Assembly (NCBI RefSeq): GCF_024139115.2
Contig: NC_085139.1
Span: forward strand, 255,350,067-255,414,066
Length of the DNA stretch: 64,000 bases
DNA from: Armigeres subalbatus
Taxonomy: Eukaryota > Arthropoda > Insecta > Diptera > Culicidae
Direction: 5' to 3'
Position numbers and translations under genes: made by a program. This document shows, piece after piece, positions 24,315 to 36,060 of this stretch (the stretch's first letter is position 1; every line of letters begins with the position of its first letter). The notes beneath the pieces were generated by a model that did no database searches, had not been told where the DNA came from, and saw only the letters and a program-made list of their open reading frames with translations.

Positions 24315-24545
24315 TAGTACTACATCCCAGCTGGAACTTCGCCTGCTTTTCAGCTTAGTAATCTATTAGCATTTCTACAGTTATCAATTGAAAGCTTTCT
24401 TTGCCCGCAATTGCATTAGTATGTATCTTGTGTGGCAAATACAATGGATGCCCAGGGTGTCGAGAATGTTTTCCACCCGAAAACATCCTAGATTCTGCAG
24501 CTTTGTTTGCGAGGCTAACTGGAGACCTCAAGCCAGTATAGACGT
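24315..24545 (-). mobile_element. Decayed Feilai-type SINE
   Basis: Matches the Feilai body in order (CAGCTTAGT, CAGTTATCAA, ATGCCCAGGG, TCGAGAA, CCGAAAACATCCTAGA) at perhaps 70% identity. Ends are lost. Confidence 0.6.
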
Positions 24546-25641
24546 CAAATTAATGCAACTTTCAGGGCTTTTATTTGGTGCAGTTCGTTTCTGCTAACTT
24601 CCATGCGCGTTCTCTCGAAAACTTGAGGGCGTTTGACGACAGCTTCTCGCTTACGTCTATTGATGCCAGTAGAGGGGCTCGGAATCTTCTTTGCTGCTGC
24701 AGTAGATACGTTCTGGGAAACTTTTCTCGGTTCGTTTCAGCTGATTCCTAGGTGTCTGCCGAAGTAAACGCAAAATCCGACGCAACTCATGTGAAGGAAT
24801 ATTAATTATTATCAATAAACTGTCAAACTTCTTTGTCGCGTCTACTCAGACTTCCTCCATAGGATGACCACTAAACTCCGTTGACAGTCCAGCTTTCACG
24901 ATGCGCTTCTCTTTAATAAGCCACCGGGGGCTGAGACTGACTTAGAGTGAAATCAGCAGTGATTCAAATCGTTCGGGGCTGTCAGTTTGAATATGAATCT
25001 GAAACATTAATTTTCCCAGCAGCTGTTCTAGATTCATTTTTTATACCAGTCAAATGTTCAAAAAATAAAACTGGTATAACGCTCCGTTCTATTTTCTGCA
25101 GATTTGAATCACGATTGAATCACGAGATTCAAATATTTTCCAAATGTTTTGGTTTATGAATGCGCCATTTTATCTACAGATCAAGCCACTTTGCATTTAC
25201 GGCGCCTTTCTTGGCGCCAACATGATGATTTCATCCCGCATAGTGAAAAACATTAGATCGAATTGTCACAACCAAATACAAAGTTTACTACATGAGCTCA
25301 CCGTTAACATTATGATTGAGAAAATGTCTAACTTTAGGTTTTCTTCAGTGTTTCACTCTGTATAACAATGACTCTACATTATCTCTGATTATCAATTTAT
25401 GTCTTATTGTCAACGAAAGATTTTTATGTTCCTCCCTTGATTCCACCTTTATTTTTTTAATCTAATGAATGATATTATATTTTATATGGATTATCTAACA
25501 AGTTGTGATCTTTTAGTATGCAGTCTGAACATAATTACGTGTTTTCCATAGCCTCAAAACTTGTCACACACACACTTTGATGCATCATACTGTTTCAGGT
25601 TAAAGCTACCACATCTGTTACAGTTATCAACATTTGTGTGC
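24546..25641. other. Intergenic DNA, no gene seen
   Basis: No frame with protein-like composition. AT-rich. Confidence 0.35.
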
Positions 25642-25992
25642 ATGCAAGAACTTTCAGTCACTTTTTTCGCTTTATTCAACTGCCATCTTTGTTTACACAG
25701 ACTAGCCGTGATGAAAAATGTGAGTTTGATTCTTGCTATTATTTACATGAAAATAAATTAATATTTCAATATTTTAGTATCACCATCATTGCACTAGCCG
25801 GGACCCTCATCCAGTGCCTCGTCCAGTGCATAATGTAGCACGATTCAAGGTAAGCAATAATCAAATTTTAGCTTGATGTACATCATGACATTGATGTTCC
25901 ATATATGAATTATTCTATAGGTGAATCTGCGGCAAGCAAAAAACATTAACGAGAGTCATCCACCTACATCCGTAAGATTTCGGCATGGATAG
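25642..25992 (+). CDS. Possible small spliced gene, 73 codons
   Basis: Three short frames can be joined: 25642-25719, 25778-25849 and 25921-25992 (stop TAG). The two introns, 58 and 71 bp, are both phase 0, have strong donors (GTGAGT, GTAAGC) and pyrimidine-led acceptors (ATTTTAG, TTCTATAG), and are of typical mosquito length. An AATAAA lies at 26105, 113 bp after the stop. The product would begin MQELSVTFFALFNC, continue through a His-rich YHHHCTSRDPHP and end VRFRHG. I recognise no family. The short exons make a chance arrangement possible; it could also be the 3' end of a larger gene. Confidence 0.28.
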
Positions 25993-26664
25993 AATTGGAC
26001 GCGCTGGTGATTGGCAGTTCGAACAGCTGCGCATACTAAAGTGGACTCAAGAATTACGGGCATTTCGAGGTGGATTAGATTGTTTTTTCAAGTAATTTAT
26101 TGAAAATAAAAATATAATGATGTATAAAATGATGCGCTTTTTTATTTTTCTTCTGAGAAATATGTATTTTTAATTTGTGCATAAACATATAAGATAAGGT
26201 GCAAACTATTTTTTTCATTATATTCTCCAAAAATTACATCACAGTATGTGTTGTAGTTCAGCTTCAAGAAAATGGATAGTACATCAACTTCTTGGCATAA
26301 AGTAGGGCGAAAATTTTGTTCGCGAAAATTGCCATTTTTTTATGGTAACCTAACTTAACAACCCATTCAGCATATGGTGATTCGGCCAATAACCTTTTGT
26401 GATGTGGTCAAAATCATTCGATAGAATGTGGATATATGGTTATTTTACATTAACAGAAAATGTCGACAACAGTGAGAGATACTGTCTATGAATGGTTTAG
26501 AGTTATGCGGGATTTAATTGAAAATTTGAAAAATATGAATAGAACACTGCTGGGGAAACCAGCGAGTTTGTGGAAACCAGCTAGAATAGTGGTCGAAAAT
26601 TTGGAATGAAACTGAATCACTCCTGATTTCACTCTTAGTGGCGGGCGCTTAGTCTCTGTTCCAG

Positions 26665-27110
26665 TTTGTTATATACCGATCGACTCAGTTCGATGAATCG
26701 AGGTGATGTCTGTATGTGCGTATGTATGTGTGTGTATGTGTACAAATTTTGTAGACACACTTTTTGGAACTTAGCATTACCCGATTCACTCGCAACAAGT
26801 TGCATTCGACGGGGAATGCAATCCCATTGTTTGCTATTGAAAATTGACCCGATCGGACATTGCATTTCAGAATTATTGAAAAAATATTGTTTTTCGCAAG
26901 GGTCCTTTCTTGGAAAAAAATTTCAAAGTCGAACATTGTTTTTTTTTTCAAGAATGGTGGCAATGCATAGTAATTATTGCAAAGCATGCAAAATGATAGA
27001 AAGTATGCGATCTATTTACCTAAAGTGCTTTTTTGACATTTCTTATGTGATTTTTTCAGTACATGCACGAGAAAGGCATCATCGCCGCTGGTGGATTAAT
27101 CTGGGTTTAT
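26665..27110. repeat. Dispersed repeat with CGACTCAGTTCGA motif
   Basis: Shares ATATACC-x-ATCGACTCAG, a (TG)n patch, CGCAACAAGTTGCATTCGAC and the end ACGAGAAAGGCAT with the copy at 31960-32842, and its first part with 42580-42720. Non-coding. Confidence 0.65.
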
Positions 27111-29443
27111 TTTATTGTTTTCTGTTTTCTGGTGTTTCCTTCTCCTCTTTTTCTTGCGTTTTTGAAGAAGGAGGGATCTTTTCTCTTTTTTCCTCAACTC
27201 CTCTTTAATCAATCTGACATATTTTAACAAAATGTTCAGAAATGTGTTATAAAAGAACGATGTCGAAAATTACAAATTACAATACTTTCGAACTTTGTAC
27301 AAAAATTCAAATGATGTATAGAATATTGAAGGGTTTTGTTCAATGAACCCTTCGGAATTGTAAAATATTTTTCACAATGCTTTGAATTTATTCCAAACCA
27401 AGCATCGGTTCATTGATATATTACCGCATACAACCGAAGCATTTTTACTGATTAATTGCTTTTCAATTCCGTCCGAGATCTTGTCGAATACCATCCTACA
27501 TACCTCACTGGAGGCCACTGGTATCGCCGCCACCGCCCGTCTTATTACACTCGTTAAGGAGCAAGGCCGTAAATCTGCCTACGACAAATGTGTATCAGCG
27601 CGCCCAGATTGTTGTAGGTGTAATGTGATTTTATTCCGCCGCTATTCTCATGTTCTCATTCGCGCCATATGCGGCCATGCCCAACTTATAATGGCAGATC
27701 TAATTCTACATATGTGCTCGAGCACGGGCTGATCGGATGGATGATGAACGATATTTGAATTTTGAAATTTGTTGAAAAAAAACACGCTGTTTTGGGCACA
27801 TGTAATCTAACAAGGAATCGTATTCAATTAGTATCGAGGACCAACTTTATGAAAAGTGAACGTTAGACTAGTCCGTCATCGGTCACGCGAACTCGCTTGC
27901 ATGCGAACATCGCACCAGTAAGACCGACTCAATACCGCGCCAGGAGGGCTGAATGGCTGTACCCGGAATGACATTAGCGAAACAGAAAGTCTAACTGCGA
28001 AAGCACCGAACAAACCGGCCCACATTGTTCCTCGTGCCGCGCCGCTGAATAATTCATCGTGTGCACAGTTTTTGCTCGGTGTTTGCCATATTACGCAATT
28101 TAAATTCTTAACTAGCCGGCTAAATTATCTGCAACGAATGGATCTGGTTGAAGTACCTAGTTGTTGTTGTTGTTGTCGTTGTCAAGTTGTAGATCGGTAA
28201 TGGTGATCAGACCCGATCCATTACAGCCGGTTCCAGATGTTGTCGATCGTTAGGATTGAGACGTTTTAGGATTTCAGTTCATGATTAATGCGACTAATCG
28301 GATTTTCTTTTTCTTATCGCAATGGCAGTGCTTGAGTGATCGATTTTGCATTCCACAGCTTATGGGCGGAGGTGAGGACAAGAAAAGCAGATCTTCATAA
28401 CTTTCCCGCGTCTTTCGCTGTGCTTATGATGAAGATATTATTACGCATACCTACATGAGTGGTCTTATTGATTTGAAGGCTTGATTTTCAAGACGAGTAA
28501 TGCTATCAATAAAAAGCGTTGATTTAATACTATCATCTATTATATTTGAATGTTGAATTATTCGATCGTATAAACAGTTAAGCTTTCACAATTAATGACT
28601 TTGAATGCTCGGTTGACGGTGTGCTAGAAGGCCTGCTAGGTATCTAGCTCTCACCCACACATCATGGACAACTTACCTACCGGATCGATCGCATAAAGAT
28701 TTCTTTTATTGATCAACTTTCAATGTCGTACGGTGCACGCGTCGCATCGCATTGTGATCAATTTTCCTCAACGTCGTCGCTGCCTTATACATCGGATACC
28801 TACAACGGATCCGGAGCAGAGTGGTGTATTCATCCACTCCACAGATAGGCAAGTCATAACACCGCCGGCGAACGAAAGCTGTAACCAGTTAGTAGGTAAG
28901 CTGTATATCGTTGTGTTCGATAACGAGCGACGAACCGCGACCGCGAAACATCCAATAAGCCAAGCGGATAATGTTTATTCGTCTTTTTTCAATGCTTATA
29001 GCAACAAGATAGGCCCCAAATAAGCAGAACGAGCAAAGTGTTTGGATTATCAATCCGGAGACGGTTGAATCGATTCTTGGTTCATTTCTGGGTGAAAAAC
29101 AGAAACTCGATATGCATAATGTACAAGGAGCCCAAAAGTTGGTTGTTTTCACTCAAAACTGTATTTTGCCCAATAAAGGGTGTACCGCTCGAAACGAAAT
29201 TCATTTTCAAAGTTCGAATTTTTATTAATGAAAGGTGCCCTTCGCTTTCCACAAGTGTAATCGCTTGCCAAATTATAAACTTCTTGGCGAACTTGGAACA
29301 TCACACTTATCCTAGGCAGTCACACAGTTTTCCTGGAATCTGCTTGAAGTTCGCTTTCGTTTCCTTAACTTCTGGACGTACAACTTCCTGGGACGGCTTT
29401 TTGCAACCGTATTCTGTTTATCGTCACGGTTTTGGGACTTCTG
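27111..29443. other. Intergenic DNA, possible upstream exons not resolved
   Basis: 27380-27730 has patches resembling decayed coding sequence in two frames, none recognisable. 27870-28120 and 28620-28960 are GC-richer and could hold a promoter or 5' UTR exons (a fair donor, GTAAGCTG, at 28896), but nothing ties them to a gene. Confidence 0.3.
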
Positions 29444-29641
29444 CACGCAAAAAAGGCGTTCCCGAATTCGTGAACCAGCAAAAATACACCGTGATTTAAT
29501 TCATGGATTCGGGAACACCAGTCACGTTTTCCAGAACGTTCCAGAAAACGTGACTGTATTCCCGAATCCCTGACTGTTGTTCCCGAAAAAATACACCGTG
29601 AACTCGTTAGTTCTCGAACTCATGAACGCTTTTTTTGCGTG
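29444..29641. mobile_element. Palindromic MITE, 198 bp
   Basis: TIRs CACGCAAAAAAGGCGTTC and the reverse complement of CACGCAAAAAAAGCGTTC. The two arms repeat ACACCGTGA/TCACGGTGT, and the centre, about 29521-29554, is itself a near-perfect palindrome (GTCACGTTTTC ... GAAAACGTGAC). Confidence 0.8.
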
Positions 29642-29889
29642 TGAAACTTAAACGTACGCAATCCCAGCTCGAGTTTTGATATTCTTCACGAAAGTCTTGC
29701 TCACATGCAACTTTTTGGACACATCTCGAATTGAGACGTTCGGTTTCCGTTGAAAAGCCCCAATCACGCGTTTGTGATCGTTCTTGTTGACCAGACGGCT
29801 TCACTTCCGATCAACAGCTATACGTTCTTCGATTCGTTTTATGATTGCCAGACTTTGTGGAATCCGCGATTCCTAAACACGCTTCTCCC

Positions 29890-30115
29890 TGGGAAGCTTA
29901 CCAGACTGATCAAAGCAACGGTGGATGGTGTGCAAAACTGTGTGAAGATTTCGGGCGAACACTCCAGTTCGTTCGAATCGCACCGGGGTATGATTTTCAA
30001 CAGATCCAGTCAATTTATTTGCTTCGCGGATGACATGGACATTGTCGGCCGAACATTTGCAAAGGTGGCAGAACTGTACACCCGCCTGAAACGTGAAGCA
30101 ACAAAAGTTGCGCCA
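29890..30115 (+). mobile_element. RTE-clade fragment (family B)
   Basis: Encodes KLTRLIKATVDGVQNCVKI, a short deletion, then FICFADDMDIVG with the catalytic FADD box and LYTRLKREATKV. Nearly identical to parts of 10090-10180 and, reversed, 2890-2995. Confidence 0.85.
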
Positions 30116-30798
30116 TCTAGGAACGTTATAGAGCATGGGTGTCTTTGGAGCATATGTCTGAAATGTCAATACAACAACTTTGTAGAAGGGTGCTTTGCTC
30201 AAGATCGTTCCAATCAAAAGATTAAATTTATCTAGATAAGTTTGATTTGATCTATATAAAAATAAAAGTAATCAAAATAAAGCTTATGTCGAATTCGTTT
30301 TAAAAAAGTTCCAACCTAAGTGCTGTCAAAGTGTTTTTTTATTCGCTCAGGTTGGAACTAGGTTCGCACCTGAGACGAGACCTGCAAACTGGGTTTTCTT
30401 TTTCATCGGAATTTTGTTGTTTTGTTCTTCCATTTTTCCAAGAAAATTTATTTCAAACAACAATTTTCAAGCGGTCGCTGTCACTTCTGTTTACATCGAT
30501 TTCCGAGCGAGATGTTCACGCTCGGAAGTAAACTCTTCAATGCACTCAATATGTGGAGGAATAAGTACATATCGAGTAGATTATATCGGATAACGGAATA
30601 AGTTTTCCGCGATTTGAAATCGGGAAAATTTATGTGAATGATAAAATTTATTTAGTGAGAGCTAGTGGTGAAATAAACATTTTGTCGGATACCTGCGTGA
30701 CAACCAGTGATAAATACGTCGCTTGCCTGTTTCAGTTTTTTCGTCGTGGGAAGAGTAAGCTGTTAATGTAGTTTTTGCATTAAAAAAGGGTGAAAATA
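30116..30798. other. 5' flank of the THAP gene
   Basis: 30369-30430 resembles 20640-20705 in inverted orientation. A short inverted pair, AAGTTCCAACCT at 30308 and AGGTTGGAACT at 30349, brackets 30 bp. The promoter is presumably within the last 300 bp, but no core element is clear. Confidence 0.35.
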
Positions 30799-31241
30799 AT
30801 GCTCTGTCGAGTGAAAGATTGTGAACGGAACACCCGGTCCAATCCCGGGACGCATTTTTATAGGTTTCCGAAAGATCCATTGGTGAGGAAACAATGGATC
30901 GATTTCTGCGGGGAGACGAGAAATGAGTCAGACGGCTTTCCATCAGATGATGACGAAGTTACTGCCAATGGTAGAATATGCAGCGTAAGTAATGTTCAGA
31001 GCAACTTGTCGAACACCAATTTTATAAGTTTATTGCTTTATAGGCACATTTTGTGGGAGAAGTCAGCGGAATGAATAAAACCGGAAGGATTTTGAGAAAT
31101 CCCAAATCCGTTCCTACGATCAAACCACGTTCAGTTGAAATGTCTCAGGTTGAAATTATTCCCAATAGTCTGCAACCCCTACCACTTTATTCGTCTCCAG
31201 CACTGCTCGATCACAACTATGCTGACTTCCCACACACTTAA
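30799..31241 (+). CDS. THAP-domain zinc-finger protein, 127 residues
   Basis: Two exons, 30799-30984 and 31044-31241, are separated by a 59 bp phase-0 intron (donor GTAAGT, acceptor TTTATAG). Joined, they give one THAP domain, a DNA-binding C2CH zinc module. The ligands are Cys3, Cys8, Cys61 and His64, with the intron falling between Ser62 and Ala63. The conserved Pro24 (FYRFPKDP) and Trp33 (KQWIDFC) are present, and SVPTI at 84-88 stands at the AVPTIF box. About 40 residues without recognisable structure follow, ending in a TAA. There is no coiled coil and no transposase segment, so it is a small THAP-only protein, possibly domesticated from a P-element-like source. Function is unknown beyond probable DNA binding. 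AATAAA is at 31457, inside a MITE. Confidence 0.82.
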
Positions 31242-31280
31242 TCTTTTTTACCGGGATCTCAGCAAAATATTGAACTTTTA

Positions 31281-31448
31281 CCGAGAATCGCACAGCCGTG
31301 CCCCAGCAAACATGTTTTTCGCCGAGATTTCTGTCAAAATTACTGATAATCAGCAAATAATTTGCCGAAAATCAGCTAACAAACGCTATTTTTGACGGAA
31401 TATCAGTTATTTATTTTGCTGGCGCACGGCTGTGCGGATTTTTGCCGA
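31281..31448. mobile_element. MITE in the presumed 3' UTR of the THAP gene
   Basis: Inverted arms ATCGCACAGCCGTGCCCCAG and, at the right end, the reverse complement of ATCCGCACAGCCGTGCGCCA. Boundaries are approximate. Confidence 0.6.
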
Positions 31449-31959
31449 GCTGCAGAAATAAAAACTGAGTGTGCATGCTTCGGCAGAACATTTGGCTTTC
31501 CTAATGCGTACCAACTGATTGTCCTCCAGGGCCAGTCCAATGGTCGCCAGCGCTTGTTCATCCTTTGTCTTCCAGGTAGCGGTTTCCGGTTCAGGATTCT
31601 TATCCTTTACGGCGGTTCAAGATCCTTCGTTGACCAGAAGTAGCTTCATACGGAAACTCAGTTGTCGTAATTAGTACCATTGAGCTTTGAACACGACTTC
31701 TCCATTTTCAGCAGTTTGTTCGATTCTTCAGTGAAAATATCTCTAAACTTCGCCGGTCTTGATTTAAATGCTGGGCCCATAACCTATTGGCACCCCAAGG
31801 AAAGTTATTCGTACCGGTATAATGAAAACATGCCTGTCTTCAGCTGTGGAACTATTTTTATGAAGACTGAACATTACCTGACATCTGAGCAATGGTTGCT
31901 TCGATGCTTCTGCGTTACGGAGCTGCGTTGCATCTTCATTACATTTCACCCACACAACA
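31449..31959. other. Intergenic DNA, no gene seen
   Basis: No supported coding. The 31457 AATAAA may end the THAP transcript. Confidence 0.35.
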
Positions 31960-32842
31960 CGTTTTTGCCTTTCTCGTACAACAAAGTTGTACCAGAAGGC
32001 TATAATTTCACTCCAAAAGCCAAATTTTGATAGAAGGCTCGGAGACCCATAGTGTTATATACCAATCGACTCAGCTCGAAAAACTGAGCACATGTCTGAC
32101 TGTGTGTGTGTGTGTGTGTGTGTGTGTAGGCCAGGAATTTTTATTGTTAAACACGTATCATATAGAAGGACTAAACCGATTCGAGCGCAACTAGTTTCAT
32201 TCGACGGAGAAATTTTACTAGTTGGACACTATTGTTTTTGTTTGCTAATAACTCATTCAATTTGAATAATATTTATATTTTTCTTTTAACAAATACGCTG
32301 TTTACATGGACACTTTAAGTCATTAATCAACTTAGCCATGACGCAATCCATTACTCTCATAATAATTGCTTAAAAATTACTCAATTATTGAGTAATTTAT
32401 AAGCAGCGTGATAGAGTTGCATCAAATATTTTAACCGCCAAGATGTAGGCAATTAGCACAGCATTTACAACATTAATTCGAATCCAACATACACGCTAAA
32501 AATGAACTACTCAAAATTGAGTCGAATCCGACTCATTTTCATTAAAAACGGGACAACTCAAAATTTGAATAAAAGATACTACTTCAATAAAATGATGATT
32601 GTACTTAAACTAGGAGTCTGTTTGTCGTAAAATGCACTTAGATAGATGGATAAACTTGATTCGCATCTGTCGTATTAAAAATTGATGGAAGGCCAAGCTT
32701 AACTTTTGCGAAATCATCATTTTATTGAAGTAGTATCTTTTACTCAAATTTTGAGTTGTCCCGTTTTTAATGAAAATGAGTCGGATTCGACTCAATTTTG
32801 AGTAGTTCATTGTTAGCGTGTATCGAATCGAGAAAGGCATAA
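31960..32842. repeat. Dispersed repeat, interrupted by a MITE
   Basis: Begins TGCCTTTCTCGTACAACAAA and ends CGAGAAAGGCATAATCACC, an inverted pair at its ends. Inside are ATACCAATCGACTCAGCTCG and a (TG)14 run at 32099-32127. The MITE at 32493-32820 sits near its right end. Confidence 0.6.
32493..32820 (+). mobile_element. MITE with TIRs of about 105 bp, copy 1
   Basis: Starts CACGCTAAAAATGAACTACT and ends in its reverse complement, flanked by TA on both sides (32491-32492, 32821-32822). The TIRs extend to the ATGATGATT near 32599. Confidence 0.88.
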
Positions 32843-32910
32843 TCACCACTTGGGGATAAATTTGGGTTTTTTTTTGTATCTTTATTAGGGAGTCTTTTAG
32901 CCCGAGGCTG

Positions 32911-33239
32911 CACGCTAACAATGAACTACTCAAAATTGAGTCGAATCCGACTCATTTTCATTAAAAACGGGACAACTCAAAATTTGAGTAAAAGATACTA
33001 CTTCAATAAAATGATGATTTCGCGAAAGTTAAGCTTGGCCTTCCATCAATTTTTAATACGACAGATGCGAATCAAGTTTATCCATCTATCTAAGTGCATT
33101 GTACGACAAACAGACTCCTAGTTTAAGTACAATCATCATTTTATTGAAGTAGTATCTTTTACTCAAATTTTGAGTTGTCCCGTTTTTAATGAAAATGAGT
33201 CGGATTCGACTCAATTTTGAGTAGTTCATTTTTAGCGTG
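32911..33239 (-). mobile_element. The same MITE, copy 2, inverted
   Basis: The unique middle (33010-33130) is the reverse complement of that of copy 1, with a handful of mismatches. The two copies are 90 bp apart. Confidence 0.88.
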
Positions 33240-34957
33240 TGGCTCGTCTCCGCTACACACCACGTGGTTTTGAAGGAATATCCGATATAATGTGGCTAAA
33301 ATGGTCCATGTGAGGGTAAAACATCAATTCCGTACTCAAAGTTCGACAGGAAATGATTCTGAAAAAATCCCGCCGCTCTACGATGAATTTTTCGAATTAA
33401 CCATTTGTACTTTTATTCCGGATATTCCAGGAGTTCAACAAAACCGTCAGCGCAAGCACAAAGTTACTAGCGAAATGACGTTTGCTGATGTTATTGTTCG
33501 TTGTTGTTTTGGTTGGAACAACTGTTCGTCAGTCGAGACTGAGAGACTGAATTGGTCGGACTTACTTGGGGTTCTTTCATCCTCATTTTGAAAATTTTTG
33601 CGCATTCGATGAAATCAAATCACGGATTGTAAACACATGAAACTATCTCTACGCAAAATTCCTAATAATTTTATCCCGATCCCAACAGATCAAGAGTTTA
33701 TCGCAAATTGAGTGTATGCGGATTTTAAACCGAATTAGTCCCTTTTGGAAATATGAATGTTATAATGGAATAAATCAGATGTCATTATTATAAACTTAAG
33801 TTAAGTTTTTTTAACCTTTTATTTTCATGAAATGTTGTTCTCTTGGCTTTGATTTTTTGTCACACTGCCATTGTTGAAGTTAAATATGAGAAATTATTTT
33901 ACAAATCACAATGTCGGATCAGATTTGGTTCTGATTATTTACCTCACGGTTCAACTTTATTTTGCTTTCATTGGTGATTGGTGAAAGACACCCTTCGATT
34001 GATTTGCATTCATCCAATTCGCCGTGCCGAAAATGTCATAAAACATCATTGTGCCTGGTAGGTATGTGTCGATTTGTTAATGCTTGCCTTGCCATCAGCC
34101 TACACACGCATTCACTCACTACTACCCACCGCCATTAACATCGCATCGATCGATCGACCCGACAGCTATAGCTGGCTGGGTGTCCGACGCGTCCGCTGCT
34201 GTCTACACGACATCCACGACCACGTGGGCCGTAGAAGAGCCGCAGTGCCCTTTAGGCGATTAACGATCTTCTTGTCCCTAATGTTGTTTATAACTTTGGT
34301 TGCACCCAGATTTGTACAATGTACATATTGCTGTTTTGTAGCAACAACTCAATCCGGCCACATTGAACACCATCATCGAAAACCGCTTCATTTCGATCGC
34401 GCTGTATTAAGACTATCATAGGGGAAAGTGAACTCGAAATCAGGAGTTGTTTTGTTTCCAATTTTGCATCGTTATAGTTGTTTTAACAAGATTAAAAGTA
34501 ACAGTGCGGTGAAGAATCATTACATATTACGATAAAAACGTTTACTGAAACGAAAAATATTATAACGGGCAAGTTAAACATTTGACTAACATTGAGCTCG
34601 CTTCGCTAATTATAATAATTTCTGTGTAAATCCAAATTAAACAGGAATCAAGTACAAGGATGTCCGCTTCCCCTTTTAGTCTTACAAAAGGTTTTCCCAT
34701 TTTGTTTGTAGCTTGAAATCGTCTGTGTGTTGATCTACTCGTTCAATGGTCATGTTTTGGCACAGTGCATGACTGTAATTTATCTCCCCTTATTCACGTG
34801 ACACAGACATGTTGATTCTGATTTATCACCGTACTTAATTTGAGGTTTTTCAATCTTTCGCAACGTATACCTTTTTCGAAACAACAATTCGCAAGCCTCA
34901 ATTATTGCACACCTGAACCGAAGTTTATCATTTCGCCCCCTATCTTCTGCCTTTCAG
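33240..34957 (+). other. Upstream flank or intron of BORCS5
   Basis: The N-terminal exons of BORCS5 must lie upstream, so this is probably intron. The polypyrimidine-led acceptor CTTCTGCCTTTCAG ends at 34957. No upstream exon was identified; a 99-codon frame at 33292 has no recognisable content. Confidence 0.45.
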
Positions 34958-35425
34958 AGCGTTCCCATGTTTCTGCCGGTGATGCGCGGCACCCTCTCGC
35001 TGCCGGCGAATCGTGACCCGGAGGTCTTGGAGCGGCTGCACCCGAACCACATGATCAACATGTGCAGCCGGCTGCAGAGCCACTTCAACACCTGTGCCAC
35101 CCAGGTTGCCTCCGAGCAGCAGCAGATAACCAACAAAATCAAAGAGGTGAGTAACTGAACTTGGTACAGAATGCAAAGACCGTTGAGTTTGTTGTTGTGT
35201 AACTCGTAGGTGGACCAGGAGATATCGAGTGCGCTGGCCCAGCTGGTGCAGAAGCAGAAACTGTACACCTCCTACGCGGAGACGTTCTCCAAGGTGAGGG
35301 TGATATCGCAGCAACTGACCCGGTGCAATGACATCCTGAACCAGAACATCGAGAGCATGGAGTACTTGAACAATCTGCTGGACGTGGACGACCGGTTAGA
35401 GCCGTTCGTGTGGAAAACGGAGTAG
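34958..35425 (+). CDS. BORCS5: BORC complex subunit 5, C-terminal two exons
   Basis: Exons 34958-35146 and 35210-35425 (stop TAG) are joined across a 63 bp phase-0 intron (GTGAGT ... CTCGTAG) to give 134 residues. They match the conserved body of BORCS5 (myrlysin, formerly LOH12CR1): SVPMFLPVMRG stands for its IPTFQPLLKG-like start, followed by LQSHFNTCA, a QQQITNKIKEVDQE helix, QKLYTSYAETFSKV and the C-terminal RLEPFVWKTE. The visible part is helical and would form coiled coils in BORC. In animals BORC recruits Arl8 to lysosomes and couples them to kinesin; BORCS5 holds the complex on the membrane by N-terminal myristoylation. That N-terminus, about 60 residues, is not in these exons. High GC and third-position bias contrast with the surroundings. 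AATAAA is at 35693. Confidence 0.85.
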
Positions 35426-35877
35426 GTTTTTGGTGTGGCGTGTTCGTGGATTGGTAGGTATTTTGAACAGTATAACAAAGTTCAAATAAGAAGTGTAGTG
35501 ACCGAATGATCTTGCAATTTAGTTTTTTTCAAAGAAAAAAAATCAGAAAAAAATGTAATCGGTTTACCTGAATTAGTTCTATGTTTTGCTCGGTTTACGG
35601 CTTTATACATGTTCTCTCTAAATCGTAAACAACTTTATATGCATCATAGCTCCTGCACGTCAGCTCATAGCCCCTACGTAAGTCTCATAAAGAATAAAGT
35701 AATTAAAAGGATTTTGAGTTCTATAACTCTCTCTTTGTCCTTGGTTTTGTTAGTCCCTTAAAATCCCATACATGTTAGCTTCTTGCAACTCGATAACCAC
35801 CATATCTCGATATCTCTCTATTTCAATGTTTTCTGGTCATATTTTGTTCAGGATTCTTTTTCCTTTTGTCGATATTG
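35426..35877 (+). other. BORCS5 3' UTR and flank
   Basis: Holds the AATAAA at 35693-35698, 268 bp after the stop. Nothing else seen. Confidence 0.5.
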
Positions 35878-36060
35878 CTGCCGCTAACCGCAAGTCGAGT
35901 ACATCTGTAGAAACGTGCAATTGAGAAAAAATTTCTCGTCAAAAAAATTGTTTAAGTAATTTTGATCAGCTATAAACGTCACACACCAAAGATTGCTTGA
36001 ATATTTAATGGATCATAGTGGCTACAAAGTGAAAAACTCACTTGCCATATTAGAAATCGC

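Noticed and set aside
26666..27208. 180-codon plus-strand frame
   Set aside because: Lies over a dispersed repeat that recurs at 31960 and 42580, where the frame is not kept.
27382..27732. Decayed coding sequence
   Set aside because: Suggestive patches in two frames, but no family recognised and no splice structure found.
28362..28400. ATG-GGC-GGA as the myristoylated start of BORCS5
   Set aside because: The frame stops after 12 codons or must splice at once; no supporting homology, and the THAP gene lies between.
32610..33121. Two near-identical frames of 107 and 66 codons
   Set aside because: Both come from the inverted MITE pair.
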